The translations under genes were made by a program, and so were the position numbers. Under the pieces are notes generated by a model. It had not been told where the DNA came from. It made no database searches and saw nothing but the letters and a program-made list of their open reading frames with translations. From Mactra quadrangularis (Eukaryota > Mollusca > Bivalvia > Venerida > Mactridae), in contig CM046311.1 in the NCBI GenBank assembly GCA_025267735.1, positions 25,089,020-25,153,019 on the forward strand: a DNA stretch of 64,000 nt, in the 5' to 3' direction. Shown one piece after another: positions 1 through 11,274 of this stretch; within the stretch, counting starts at the first letter, position 1; each line of letters opens with the position of its first letter.

Positions 1-715
1 AATTTTATTGAGTAGACACAAAATTCATTCTATTTTTGTTCAGTATACTTGAAGGGGGGAAATTGATAGAATGTAAACATTGCCACGTGTTTTCAGGTAA
101 ATAAACAGTTTTACCCGTGATATGCGGCGTCTCCGTACAGAGGTCAGTCAGACCGTTTGTGTACAGAATGACTATGCGCCAGCTTGATTTTAGTCAACAA
201 CTAGACGAGTCCATTATCACACCCCTTTTTTTACTTTTTCACGGTCATTTTCTTATCATTTGACCTCAAATGCATAGTTTTGATTGGCTTAAGACAACCG
301 GTGTCGACTACAATATGCTCAAATCTTGATAATTGTTTATATCAACGCACAAGTGCGTTGATAATCAATTAACAGAATAAAAACATAATAAAAACACAAT
401 ACAGCATGTTAAGACGTAATAATTTAATTTCACTGTTAAACCTACACTTCGCTCACTTACATTTACTTACATTTAAGTGTTTAATTATAGAGTCTAACAA
501 TTTTACACTTAAACATGTAATTATTTATTGCAATATTAACAATAGTTTTCCGATCTTAGCATATATCTACGCTTTTCCCTCCTCTATAAATACACATTTA
601 TTGCATGGGTGAATAATGTAGATCCTGATCAGCCGCCACATCCGCCATTAGGTTATTTCTGACCAAAATACGACCAATGCAGATCCTGATTAGATGGTAT
701 AGATATGACATAATT
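1..715. other. AT-rich interval without a recognisable gene
   Basis: No open frame with recognisable motifs and no clear repeat structure. The short open frames here have AT-rich, low-complexity translations. Confidence 0.5.
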
Positions 716-786
716 ATACCCCCGCAAACAAAGTTTTTCGGGGGTATACTGGAATCACCCTGGTGGTTGGTTGGTTGGTTGGTTGG
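716..786. repeat. ATACCCCCG hairpin followed by GGTT microsatellite
   Basis: ATACCCCCG (716-724) and CGGGGGTAT (739-747) form a perfect 9-bp stem around a short loop. A (GGTT)n run follows at 764-786. The same ATACCCCCGC/GCGGGGGTAT ends bound the element at 16934-17172, so this is probably one end of a related dispersed repeat. Confidence 0.6.
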
Positions 787-959
787 AAGTGTGGTCTGTC
801 CCAAAAAATTAATACATTTGTAGTATGTTTATTTCTTAATGTATTTGAATAGAAGCTGTTATATATCATGATTTATTGGTGTATACAAAACTCATGTAAC
901 TATGGAAACATATCTCACTTGTTTAAAATATTTAATTGTGTTATATATGATAATGCATC

Positions 960-1800
960 TTTTTTATTTTATTTAATTTAATAACTGCATAGTACGCATG
1001 TTTCTCAAGATTTTTTTCTCAACCAATAGTGATAGAGTTTTGCACACAAGTTCACATTCTTACAGTTGATGAGTAAATGCATGATAATTCAAATTCAACT
1101 TGTGGCCATTTTGAATTTGATTTAATTAAATAACAGTATTGTATGCTTATTTACATACAAATTTTGAAAAGAAATTGCGTACAAGGACTCACTATTAGGG
1201 CTTCAATTAGACCCGAGACCTCGGGTTTTGACGTACGAAAATTCGAAAATAACCCTTTTTGACCCTCATTAATTTCTTAACATATTTTAATAGAGTTTTG
1301 CACACAAGTTCGAATTCTTACAGTTGATGTGTACATGCACTTTATATCAATTCCAATTCAAAATGGCTGACTGGCTGCCATCTTGAATTTTTTAAATTTG
1401 ATTTAATAACTAAGTATGCTTATTTCTCATATTTTTTTCTTAACCAATTTTGATAGAATTTTGCACACAAGTCCAAATTCTTACAGTTGATGTGTTCATG
1501 CACTTTATATCAATTCATATCAATTCCAATTCAAAATGGCGGACTGGCTGCCATCTGTATTTTTTATTTGATATTATTACAGTATTGCATGCTTATTTCC
1601 GTATGGATTTTGAGAAAAAATTGCATACAAGGTCTCACTATTACAGTTGGAAAATTAACACTTTTCTTCACCATCTTATATTCAAAATGGCTGACTGGTG
1701 GCCATCTTGAATTTTTATTTAAATTACTGTATAGTATGCTGTTTCTTACTCAAATTTCGCAAAATTGTGCACACATGTCTTTCTAATATCTTGTGAAGCA
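960..1800. repeat. Degenerate tandem repeat, unit about 160-200 bp
   Basis: At least four units recur. Each carries a TTTTGCACACAAGT-like segment, then TCTTACAGTTGATG, then an AAAATGG-GACTGG-GCCAT segment (near 1360, 1535 and 1686), and an AT-rich spacer with TATGCTTATTTC. The units are strongly diverged. Open frames across it have no coding character. Confidence 0.65.
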
Positions 1801-3107
1801 AACATCTTTTTTCTCAGCCCATTTTAATAAGATCGTGCTTACAAATTCTTGCCGATGACATTTATATGTATTTTTTCTTAAATTCAAATTGACAAACTAA
1901 TGGCAATCTTGAATTTTTTATAATGTTGGGAAGATAAGTTTATATGTGATCACTCTTTGTCTGTTGTTCCACTTTACATTCTTAATGACCAAATGGTGTT
2001 CATTTTCATGTAAAAATCATTTAAAATATGACAACTACTGTTCATTTTGCTTTTTCTTATCCATAGTAAATTACGCTGTAATTTGCTGTTTATTTCCAAT
2101 TTGAAGTTTGCATCCCGTTTTTTAAGGTTTTTATGCTTCTTACAACATTAACCCTTTTGGACTTCAACAATGTTGACTTGCGGTCATCTTGAAATGTTGC
2201 CGTTGCAGGGGTATTTTCGCCACTGGTGGCAGGTCTAGTTATGATCTGGATCAACATTGGTCGCACATGCGTAAAAACGAGTATTTATTGAGACAAGGCT
2301 TATTTTAATAATTCACTTTTGTTCAAGTAATAATTGCTAACATAAAACATTAAAAGGAAGTTTATTATATACTTATAGCAGACATGGTAACTTCAAGTAA
2401 ACAGTTGTCCTATTATGGATACAAATGTTCACATTGAAAATGATTGTTACACACATGTTAAGATAATAGATATACTTCGAATAAATGGACCCTAAACAAG
2501 TTTTTTGTCAGGAAGATGATACATATACTATCTATATGAAAAATCTACAATGAATACCACAAATTCAGTGAATACCGATTATTTTTATTTCGAACGTATT
2601 TGACTTCTAATCAAAAATGCATGCGTGCTCATGATAAAAAAGATTAAAGATTGTTCATATAGATACAGATAACTACAACAATTTGTCAAGCTCGATATAT
2701 TGTAAAAACTTGAAATCTCCGGATTGACAAATTCAATTTAAATTCAATATTTGTAATATCTTTGTAAGACAAATATGCCTAAGTATGAAATCTATCCCAC
2801 GATATAATTTAAGCATTTAAGAACACAAACAGAAACCAAATTCATTTTTCTTTTTCAGAAAATTAAAATTAATCTGTAAGAAAAAATGATGCAGATATAA
2901 GTATGTGGATATTGAACAGGAAATAGCCAGTGCTTATCAGACAGACAATCTGTCGATTTACAGCTCAGTGTGGACTAATGTCTATATAATTATCCTTCAC
3001 AGTCAAGTGTGAGGGCAATTAACTAAATAGCATGCTGAGATATATTTGTAAAGACCCGCCTGGCTAAAATCCACATTTCTTTGGAAAAGTTACTTTGTTC
3101 CTACCAG
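1801..3107. other. AT-rich interval without a recognisable gene
   Basis: No gene, RNA or defined mobile element seen. Sequence after about 1900 is unique-looking within this window. Confidence 0.45.
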
Positions 3108-3247
3108 TGCACAGGTGAGAAAATATGCAGCTAGACAGTCCCTAACCCGTGACACTTCGACCACTGTACCGCAACTCTCCTGACTGAGTTATCCGCCGCT
3201 TTCACATTTTTGCCCCTTTAATAGGTAACTTGATCCGTACCGTGACA
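3108..3247 (-). repeat. Solo LTR with degenerate tRNA-like core
   Basis: About 140 bp. Read on the minus strand it opens TGTCACGGTAC and closes near CACCTGTGCA, matching in order the LTRs of the miniature element at 54911-55304. Shared blocks are the start, a GCGG-GGATA-CTCAGTC A-box-like block, a CACGGGTT block and GCTGCATATTTT. The B-box-like part is more decayed than at 54.9-55.3 kb. No second LTR is nearby, so I read it as a solo LTR. Confidence 0.5.
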
Positions 3248-3439
3248 TTTACAACTTGTGCCTTTGTTAACATGTAAAAAATTATGTATCACAGTGGACA
3301 TATATAGCCAATGTCTATAAATGTGATAATTTTATAATGTTAATTGTTCAGTACATCTAATAAAAAATATATGAAACCCCAAAATTAGCTTTTTACACTG
3401 GACACATACACACATGTCTATTTTTTCTTGCATAATATA

Positions 3440-4235
3440 AGAAATGAAATGAACATGTACCTCTCTTGCATCTCTTTTACTATGTCAACCATTAAAGTTT
3501 CTGCGTTGTCTGCCGACTCCGAAATGTCAAGGTGTTAATACAAAACTGAAGCAAGCATGGTTGATCTTGAAGTAAATGTTGCTGCTTTACTTTATACGTC
3601 TGTCAAAATGCCACCTGTTACACTGTATAAAGATTTCATGGAAGACTTCTTAATAGTTTTTTAAATATCATGGTTGAAATCAGATTTAATAGTAGATGTC
3701 TGTTTAAAATAGGCATGGTCTGGAATACACTCTGATGTACATATAGATCTGTCTCTGTAAGATTTTTTATCAGCAGGAATAAGTGCAGGGTTGCATTTAT
3801 CCTTGTATTTGACAAGTGTTTCCTTGGGTTTTGTAAACAGTCTCAACTGTTTCCTACTAAAACGGTGTACAGGTCATGTTTTAGTACTCTCATTCACGTA
3901 CATAGACTTCGGCGTACGTGGCGACATAGCACACAGCTTTAAAGCATTTGATGAATTTAAAAATACTTCACATGAATGACTTAATTTTTCAAGAAGATTG
4001 TTTATTTTATTGATTTTGTTATAACAATTTCTGCCGACTCCTTCATCTTAATAATAAGTTTTTCATACGTACATGTTTGATTGAACAAAAGCGTCAACTT
4101 ATCTTTGGAGTTTTCATTTAATAACTTCTTTCCACATTACTTAGATGTTGTAACATTTGCGCTGAAACAAACAAAGCAATCAAAATCACGGTTCTTATGC
4201 GGTGCAAGATTCTTCGTCTGTATTTTTTCCGCCAT
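3440..4235 (-). pseudogene. Decayed coding remnant, family not recognised
   Basis: On the minus strand an ATG at about 4235 opens MAEKIQTKNLAPHKN followed by a CFVC pair. It stops after about 37 codons. Further coding-like stretches continue in shifting frames to about 3440, including a polar stretch around 4010-4110 and another around 3690-3840. I cannot name the family. The pattern of short, in-order, interrupted stretches is typical of an old pseudogene or dead transposon gene, but chance ORFs cannot be excluded. Confidence 0.25.
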
Positions 4236-4757
4236 TTTGTTAAAAAATTGTCACATGATCGTTTTATACGTGTTTGGGACTACTTTCATGACGTCAACAG
4301 ATATTGAGATCACTGTAAGGATCGACAACTCTGTATGGAAGGTTTCAAAGGTTTATTGGTAAATCAATGCCCAACAGGGCATGTGACAAAAACAGCAAAA
4401 ATAAACATGAATGTAATATCAGAACATTATCTATAACATTTCACATGTAGCGTAACATGAACAAAATATGAAAAAAATATAACAAAATATGAAAACTATA
4501 TCTAAACTTTGAGATCTGTAATAGACGGAGTGGAAAAAAAGTGATGGAAATGTAATAATAGAAGAGGATGAGACTATGACTTATTGATAACAAATGTAAT
4601 TTTTTTTTACAGAATATTGCAAGTTTTAACAAAGAGTCCGTGTTGTCGGTATTCATCAGGTTTTTGAATTTAACAATACTTGGATGTACTGAAAAGTTTT
4701 TATCAATGTAAGTATTCCTATAAGTGTTAAAGTAGATACAATTAAACAAATAGTGAA

Positions 4758-5407
4758 CCTCCTCTGTTTTTGGGACCTCTCCGCGGTGAGGAGGAGAAAC
4801 ATGTGCCCATTATGTAGGTGCAAGTTGCACCTGCATGATGGGCATATGGCCAACACCAAAACTGCCCGTTTGCCGTAGGCAGCGTCCCGTAACCGGGAAA
4901 GGAGGATCCTGGTAGTTGAGGGAGACCCAGGGATCTCCAGTCTTCCCAACACACTACTTTGGCCTCTGATTCAGGGTAGACGGGTGTCCAAGTAGGCCCG
5001 ACTTGGTCAATCGGCTGGTCATGCCTTGCCCTTGAATAGTTGCATACTTGCAAAAGCCATTTCATTCATGTAAGTTCATGTACTGTTTTATGTGCACTAT
5101 CCCAAAATTATTAACATTACTAGCATACTCTTAATTTGAAAAACCATATGTGCACTCCATTACGATCTGAGTGGGCTTACTGAATTTAAAGTAATCTCTT
5201 AAAGTGTAAACGTTCAAAACACCTTTTCAAGAAGGCGGTGGCTCATGGGCCAATTGTGTTGATTGTAATCATTTGCAATTACATGCAAGTATATCTCTCA
5301 TGTATCCCTGTGGTGCGGAGGCTGGATACCCGCCTCCATTGCACTTCCCCTTGTTGGAGTCCGAGGTGGCTGGGGAACCTGAGAGATGAATCATTATTAT
5401 CTCAACC
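4758..5407 (+). promoter_or_regulatory. LINE copy A 5'UTR / presumed internal promoter
   Basis: 650 bp precede the ORF1 ATG and are conserved in copy B and, antisense, at 48190-48703. In full-length LINEs this region normally carries the internal Pol II promoter; no motif was verified. A long antisense open frame (about 107 codons, 4742-5065) is conserved with copy B, but so is everything else, so I do not call it a gene. Confidence 0.6.
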
Positions 5408-6640
5408 ATGGATCCTTTAACCTCTTCTAAAAAACGTAAGTCTGACGAATCACCCAACATTTCGAATGAACAATCAAGTCAATCATCTTTTCCACGCTTT
5501 CTGGTAGTAGAAGCGTTGGGAGATGAAAAATTAGCACAGTTGAACCCATTTATCATTGAAAAGTCAATTTCTGCTCTCATAGGAACTCCAAAATCGGTTA
5601 GGAAGCTCCGTGGTGGAGAACTCCTGATCGAGGTCCAAAGAAAACAACAATCAGATAATTTGCTTAAATTAAGAACTTTTTTCAACATTAAATCTTTTTG
5701 CACTGCACACAATACCCTCAATTCATCCAAAGGAGTCATTCGCTGTCCTGACCTTGCAGAAATGTCAGAAGCAGACATAGTAAAAGAGCTTAGCTCTCAA
5801 TATGTTTCAAATGCCAAACGTATTCTATCCACCAGAGACGGTAAACGTGTTCCCACTAACACATACATTTTAACATTTGATACCCCAATTCTTCCATCCA
5901 CTCTTCGAGTTGGGTATCTTAACGTTCGCGTTGAGATGTACATACCAAACCCGATGCAGTGTTACAAATGCTTTAAATATGGACATCATGAAACTAAATG
6001 CACTAGAGAGAATATATGCCGTAAATGTAGTACTTCTCATGCTGGTCCTCTTGAAAACTGTTCTAATGAAGTCAAATGTTCAAACTGTGGAGGTAATCAT
6101 TTTGCAACCTCCCGTTCTTGCTTAGTCTGGAAGACAGAAAAAGAAGTTCTCCGTGTTAAATATACACAAAGTTTGTCTTTTCCTGATGCACGCAAGCTTG
6201 TAGAAAGTTCCAAAACTAATTCTTATTCAGCTGTAGTATCAAAACCAGTTAAGATGGTTGATTCTGCTGTGCAGGTCAATTTATGTAAATGTTCTCCTCT
6301 TGAAATAACTCCAGTGCAAAAACCGTCTCCTATTCTTTCACGTAATACGTCCAAAGCAAGTACTAGTTCACAGACAGCATCTACAAGTACCTCATCTGTA
6401 CCTCAGAGGCGGGTCTCACAGGCTTCTCCGTCTCCTGAGCGGGTGATTCAAAGGCAATCGCCCAAAAAGAAGGTCGTCCTAACCGACCGAGTTAGAAAAG
6501 CGGAGAGGGACCCTGTCCCGTCCTCCAACCGATTCGAGGCTCTTATGAGCGACATCGAGTCGATGGAGGACGAGGACATGGGTGTCCACAGCTCTCCTCC
6601 CCGGACTTCGGCGCGAAGTCCTGTCAAGTTTCCGAAGTAA
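5408..6640 (+). CDS. LINE copy A ORF1, gag-like nucleic-acid-binding protein
   Basis: A 410-aa protein. It carries three zinc knuckles: C185-x2-C-x4-H-x4-C, C204-x2-C-x3-H-x6-C and C224-x2-C-x3-H-x6-C. The C-terminal third is rich in Ser, Thr, Pro and basic residues, with an acidic patch near the end. ORF1 proteins of this class bind LINE RNA and form the ribonucleoprotein that carries it back to the nucleus. The start at 5408 has a good context (ACCATGG). The frame closes at 6640, 21 bp before the ORF2 ATG, so ORF2 must be reached by reinitiation or a similar mechanism. The same protein is frameshifted in copy B. Confidence 0.93.
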   Translation: MDPLTSSKKRKSDESPNISNEQSSQSSFPRFLVVEALGDEKLAQLNPFIIEKSISALIGTPKSVRKLRGGELLIEVQRKQQSDNLLKLRTFFNIKSFCTAHNTLNSSKGVIRCPDLAEMSEADIVKELSSQYVSNAKRILSTRDGKRVPTNTYILTFDTPILPSTLRVGYLNVRVEMYIPNPMQCYKCFKYGHHETKCTRENICRKCSTSHAGPLENCSNEVKCSNCGGNHFATSRSCLVWKTEKEVLRVKYTQSLSFPDARKLVESSKTNSYSAVVSKPVKMVDSAVQVNLCKCSPLEITPVQKPSPILSRNTSKASTSSQTASTSTSSVPQRRVSQASPSPERVIQRQSPKKKVVLTDRVRKAERDPVPSSNRFEALMSDIESMEDEDMGVHSSPPRTSARSPVKFPK

Positions 6641-6661
6641 GTTTTTACTTTTCGTTGAACC

Positions 6662-9600
6662 ATGAGTCAAACTATACTTCAATGGAATTGTCGTGGTCTT
6701 AAATCAAATTACAACGATTTACTTCTCTTATTATCAAAATACTCCCCGAAAGTTGTCTGTCTGCAAGAAACATTCCTATCTACAAATGATAAAACATCAA
6801 TAAAGGACTATACGCTTTATAATAAAATTTGCACAGACACAATAAGAGCATCTGGTGGCTCAACAATTGCGGTTGCAAACTGTATCCCTCAACGACAAAT
6901 TCAGATACGAACTAATCTGCAAGCCGTAGCCGTTGAAGTAACTTTACACAGACCTATAACAATATGCTCATTATATCTGCCTCCCAATTTATCTATAACT
7001 GTTGAAGACTTAGAAAATTTAACTAAACAACTCCCAGAACCATTCTTTTTACTCGGCGATTTTAATGCGCATAATCCAATATGGGGAAGTGCATCTACGA
7101 ATAATAAAGGCAGCATTACAGAAAAGTTCATTGATAATGTTCAACTATGCCTTTTAAATAACAAGTCACCAACTTACTTACATCCAGCCACTGGTAGTTT
7201 TTCTTGTATAGACCTCACATTATCACATCCATCAATATACTTGGATTTTACTTGGTCAGTGCTTGACGAACAATATGGCAGTGACCACTTTCCATTGTTG
7301 TTAACTTTAAACGACTCTGTTCCAGTAAACAACCGCTCTTATTACAAATTCTCAAAAGCGAACTGGGAACAATTCAACAAATTGTGTTCTGATGATTTAA
7401 CAATCCCGAATTTTTCCAACTCTTCGGATAAAGCTAATCTCTTTGCGTCCACTCTATCAAAGATAGCTGATGAGTGTATTCCTAAAACTTCAATGAAAAA
7501 TTCAAGTAAAATTAAAAAACCATGGTTCAACGATGAGTGCAAGAAATCATATCGGAAACGAAAAGCAGCACTTAAAAAGTTTCAGGTTTGCCCCACAACT
7601 GCAAATCTAGACAATTATAGAATCCTACGAGCACAAGCTCGTAGAACATTTAAGTTTTCTAAACGTAAATCATGGCAGTCATATGTTTCTAAAATTAACG
7701 CCAACACATCAATTAAAAAAGTTTGGGAAGCAGTTCGTAAAATTAATGGTAAACACAAAAAAGTTCCTACTGCTCATCTGAAACGTAAAGATTCGAGCGT
7801 AGCAAAAACTACAAAAGATATAGCCAACACACTGGCAGAAACTTTTGAACATAATTCTTCTTCAGCACACTACACTGAAGAATTTAAAAAGGTCAAATCT
7901 AACTTGGAAAAACAAAATATTAATTTTCATTCTAACAACGAAGAAGAGTATAACACCCTCTTTAAAATTGACGATTTAACCGATTCTATTAAGCATGCCA
8001 AAGATACAGCTGCTGGCCCTGATGAAATTTATTATCAATTTTTAAAACATCTCCCATTGATATCTCAACATTTATTGCTCGATATTTTTAATGATATATG
8101 GATATCTGGTAAAATTCCAGATTCCTGGAAGGAAGCTTTAATTATACCAATACCGAAACCGGGTAAAGACAATACTGACCCCCTTAACTACCGACCAATA
8201 TCTCTAACTAGTTGTATTTGTAAAACCTTTGAACGCATGGTTAATAAAAGACTCATCTGGTATTTAGAATCTAACGGTATAATAACTAATGTCCAATCTG
8301 GTTTTCGAAAACAGCGAAGTACTAATGATCATTTAGTACGCCTCGAAACATTCATAAGAGAGGCTTTTGTCAATAAACAACATGTAGTTTCAATTTTCTT
8401 CGATCTTGAGAAAGCGTATGATACAACATGGAAATATGGTATTCTCAAAGATTTAAAAGATGCTGGTCTAAATGGTAGATTACCAATGTTCATTTCTAGT
8501 TTTTTGTCAGACAGAAATTTTCAAGTTAAAGTAGGATCAACGTTATCAGAGAGCCACGAACAAGAACAAGGCGTGCCGCAAGGCAGTATTTTATCAGTTA
8601 CCCTCTTTGGGCTTAAAATTAATAATATTGTTAAGGCTATAAACCCTGGTACAGATTGCTCATTATATGTTGATGATTTTTTAATCTGTTATCGATCTAA
8701 AAATATTCGAAGTATCGAACGTCAATTACAACAGAACTTGGATAAAATTCAAAAATGGGCAACAGAAAATGGTTTTAAATTTTCCAAGTCAAAAACTCAA
8801 TGTGTACATTTTTGTCGATTAAGAAAACATCATAATGATCCCGAACTTTACATTTCTGGCTCTAAAATCCCAGTAGTAAATGAAGCTAAGTTTTTAGGCG
8901 TTACATTCGATAAAAAACTATCTTTTATACCACACTTAAAGTTGCTTAAAACAAAATGTATTAAAGCTTTGAATCTACTGAAAGTACTTTCACATACTGA
9001 TTGGGGATCTGATACCCAAACTTTACTTAAATTATACAGAAGTCTTGTTCGCTCAAAACTCGATTACGGATCAATAGTGTACGGATCAGCTCGCAAATCA
9101 TACTTACAAATGCTAGATACTATACACAACCAGGGCTTACGTATTGCCCTTGGTGCTTTTAAAACTTCACCTATAGAAAGTCTGTATGTTGAAGCTAACG
9201 AACCATCACTAAAATTACGTCGTCAAAAACTTTCATTACAATACGCAACTCGTATATCTGCTAACAAAAGAAATCCGGCGCGAAATGTTATTTTTAAACC
9301 TGATTACACCATCAAATTTGAAAATAAACCAAATGAAATCAAACCTTTTGGCCTACGCTTTAAAAACGACTTAGAAATGCTAAACATAAACACTTTGTCT
9401 GTGATACAAAACTTAGATGAAAATATCCCCCCTTGGACCTACAACATTCCAGACGTCAATACTGACTTATCAACTTTTCGTAAATCTTTCACTAGTCCTG
9501 AAGCTTTTAAATCTGAATTTGTAAACATCTTGGAAAAATACAAAGATTTTACTCATTTATTTACCGACGGTTCCAAAGATGGAAACAAAGTTGGTTGCGC

Positions 9601-10348
9601 CGCATACGGAAACTCTTTCGTTGCAAGAATGCGACTGCCTGACAAAGCATCTATATTTACTGCCGAAATAAAAGCAATTGATCTGGCTTTAACATACATA
9701 TCAAATAGTATAAATAACAAGTTTATTATTTTCTCAGATTCTCTATCTGTATTACTAGCGATTAAAAATCGCAGTTCAGACAATAATCTTATTAAAAGTA
9801 TCGAGTTAAAATTACATGATATTTTAAAATCTAAAATAGTACACCTCTGCTGGATACCAAGTCATATTGGTATACATGGAAATGAAAAAGTTGACATCCT
9901 TGCTAAAGAATCTTTAAACCTTCAACCAGTTGATCTAAAATTACCAAGCAGTGACTTCAAGTGTTCGATCAATTCGTTAATTAAGTCGAATTGGCAAACA
10001 GTATGGAACAACGCTATTTTTAATAAGTTACATGAAATAAAGCCAACCCTTGATTCATCTCTATCAATAAAATTTTCTAATCGCCGAGATCAAATTGTTA
10101 TTACGCGATGTAGAATAGGTCATACTAGATTAACACATTCATACCTTCTCAAGGGAGAGGAAGCACCTGAATGTATACCATGTAACGAGCATTTCAATAT
10201 CAAACACATTCTCATTAATTGTCAGGATCTCAAAAACATCCGTGATAAATATTTTAAGGTTGGCTCACTTAGAGAACTTTTTGATAATATACCGTCACAT
10301 GTGATACTTAACTTTTTGAAAGAGATAAATGTATATGATAAAATATAG
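6662..10348 (+). CDS. LINE copy A ORF2, endonuclease-reverse transcriptase-RNase H
   Basis: A 1,228-aa polyprotein that nicks target DNA and primes reverse transcription there. An APE-type endonuclease occupies about residues 1-220, with LQWNCRG near 6, QETFL near 36, GDFNAH around D133 and SDHF at 207-210. The reverse transcriptase spans about 440-760, with NYRPISLTS, FFDLEKAYD, GVPQGSILS and the catalytic YVDD at 669-672. The RNase H domain spans about 960-1085, with TDGSKDG (D969), AEIKAIDLAL, FSDSLSVLLAI and GNEKVDILAK (D1078). A C-terminal C-x2-C-x7-H-x4-C finger follows. All catalytic residues expected for the family are present and the frame is unbroken. The last ~70 codons differ from copy B far more than the rest. 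Confidence 0.97.
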   Translation: MSQTILQWNCRGLKSNYNDLLLLLSKYSPKVVCLQETFLSTNDKTSIKDYTLYNKICTDTIRASGGSTIAVANCIPQRQIQIRTNLQAVAVEVTLHRPITICSLYLPPNLSITVEDLENLTKQLPEPFFLLGDFNAHNPIWGSASTNNKGSITEKFIDNVQLCLLNNKSPTYLHPATGSFSCIDLTLSHPSIYLDFTWSVLDEQYGSDHFPLLLTLNDSVPVNNRSYYKFSKANWEQFNKLCSDDLTIPNFSNSSDKANLFASTLSKIADECIPKTSMKNSSKIKKPWFNDECKKSYRKRKAALKKFQVCPTTANLDNYRILRAQARRTFKFSKRKSWQSYVSKINANTSIKKVWEAVRKINGKHKKVPTAHLKRKDSSVAKTTKDIANTLAETFEHNSSSAHYTEEFKKVKSNLEKQNINFHSNNEEEYNTLFKIDDLTDSIKHAKDTAAGPDEIYYQFLKHLPLISQHLLLDIFNDIWISGKIPDSWKEALIIPIPKPGKDNTDPLNYRPISLTSCICKTFERMVNKRLIWYLESNGIITNVQSGFRKQRSTNDHLVRLETFIREAFVNKQHVVSIFFDLEKAYDTTWKYGILKDLKDAGLNGRLPMFISSFLSDRNFQVKVGSTLSESHEQEQGVPQGSILSVTLFGLKINNIVKAINPGTDCSLYVDDFLICYRSKNIRSIERQLQQNLDKIQKWATENGFKFSKSKTQCVHFCRLRKHHNDPELYISGSKIPVVNEAKFLGVTFDKKLSFIPHLKLLKTKCIKALNLLKVLSHTDWGSDTQTLLKLYRSLVRSKLDYGSIVYGSARKSYLQMLDTIHNQGLRIALGAFKTSPIESLYVEANEPSLKLRRQKLSLQYATRISANKRNPARNVIFKPDYTIKFENKPNEIKPFGLRFKNDLEMLNINTLSVIQNLDENIPPWTYNIPDVNTDLSTFRKSFTSPEAFKSEFVNILEKYKDFTHLFTDGSKDGNKVGCAAYGNSFVARMRLPDKASIFTAEIKAIDLALTYISNSINNKFIIFSDSLSVLLAIKNRSSDNNLIKSIELKLHDILKSKIVHLCWIPSHIGIHGNEKVDILAKESLNLQPVDLKLPSSDFKCSINSLIKSNWQTVWNNAIFNKLHEIKPTLDSSLSIKFSNRRDQIVITRCRIGHTRLTHSYLLKGEEAPECIPCNEHFNIKHILINCQDLKNIRDKYFKVGSLRELFDNIPSHVILNFLKEINVYDKI

Positions 10349-10397
10349 GGATAAGGATCACTTTCATCAATTGAATTAATAGTGTCATTATTTGTTT

Positions 10398-10451
10398 CGG
10401 CGCGATATGACCTTTCTGTGTTGGTGCGCCGTAAAACCCAAACAAACAAAC
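10398..10451 (+). other. LINE copy A 3' stem-loop and (CAAA)n tail
   Basis: CGGCGC (10398-10403) pairs perfectly with GCGCCG (10426-10431) around a 22-nt loop containing ATGACCTTTCTGTG. ACCCAAACAAACAAAC follows. The block recurs at every LINE 3' end in the window, and alone as ~50-bp insertions. It is probably the RT recognition structure. Confidence 0.75.
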
Positions 10452-10465
10452 AAACAAATAGTGAA

Positions 10466-11274
10466 ATTCATCACCTAGTTGAATAGTGTTACATAAAGTA
10501 CTAACACTTAGACTTCTACGTTATGATATCTACCTTTTTCTATCGGCATTTTGTGGTTCATACATCTACATTTACAAAAAGCAATCATGAGATCAAATAG
10601 TAAATTAATGAAATACTGCCAAAAGTCAAAAGTTGTCTTAAAAGTCCTATAGTTAAGACATTTACTAGATTCATGTACAGTTGAATGCTATTCTTGAATA
10701 AATTGACCCCTTATTCTTTGATTTACTACTTTTTTAAAAACTGGCGGTGAAATAATTGTCTGATTTAGCCAATAATTAAACAAGCAAGGTTATTCAAACA
10801 ATTATGAATAAATTTTAACCACGGGAAGTTCCAACTGTGATTTTTTTTTAGACATTTCATACAAAAGAACAGAGATTTTCTTTTCATTATCATACGACAC
10901 CTTACACTAGTAATTTTAAACTACACTTTGAGTTGAAAGAGGGAGAAAACCATATACACCATATACTATACAAGGAGTTGTTTGTTGAAGATAGGTAAAA
11001 AAATAACGCTATACGTCGCATTATTCTGACGTCATTTACTTAAATTCCTTACATTATTGACAATAAATATAGAAAAATAGTAGTCTAATAAATGAGTTCA
11101 TTTAAGTTTACTTGCCCATGCTTTCGGCTTTAATTGTCTTCATCAAGTTTTCTTGACGTCAAGTATTGACGTCATTTCTGTTATGTTTGTTGATATCGCT
11201 AGAAACGCCGAACGTCAGTTATCACTTTCGCGAAAATGACGGACACAAACTAGTTAGAAAAATCGTGCCATCAT
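10466..11274. other. AT-rich interval without a gene
   Basis: No coding, RNA or clear mobile-element signal. Confidence 0.5.

Larger units (their letters stand above)
4758..10451 (+). mobile_element. Full-length LINE copy A (I-group, with RNase H)
   Basis: A complete non-LTR retrotransposon of about 5.7 kb: 5'UTR, ORF1 gag-like, 21-bp gap, ORF2 (endonuclease, RT, RNase H), 3' stem-loop and (CAAA)n tail. It is flanked by the direct repeat AAACAAATAGTGAA at 4744-4757 and 10452-10465; part of that match may come from the CAAA tail. The 5' boundary is confirmed by copy B, which starts with the same CCTCCTCTG. APE-type endonuclease plus C-terminal RNase H and an ORF1 with three zinc knuckles place it in the I superfamily; the Nimb clade is plausible but not proven. 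Both ORFs are open, so it could be a recent, possibly mobile copy. Confidence 0.95.

Noticed and set aside
4656..5065. Antisense open frames of ~100 codons in the LINE 5'UTR, conserved in copy B
   Set aside because: Conservation equals that of the surrounding non-coding sequence, and the sequence has no recognisable domain.
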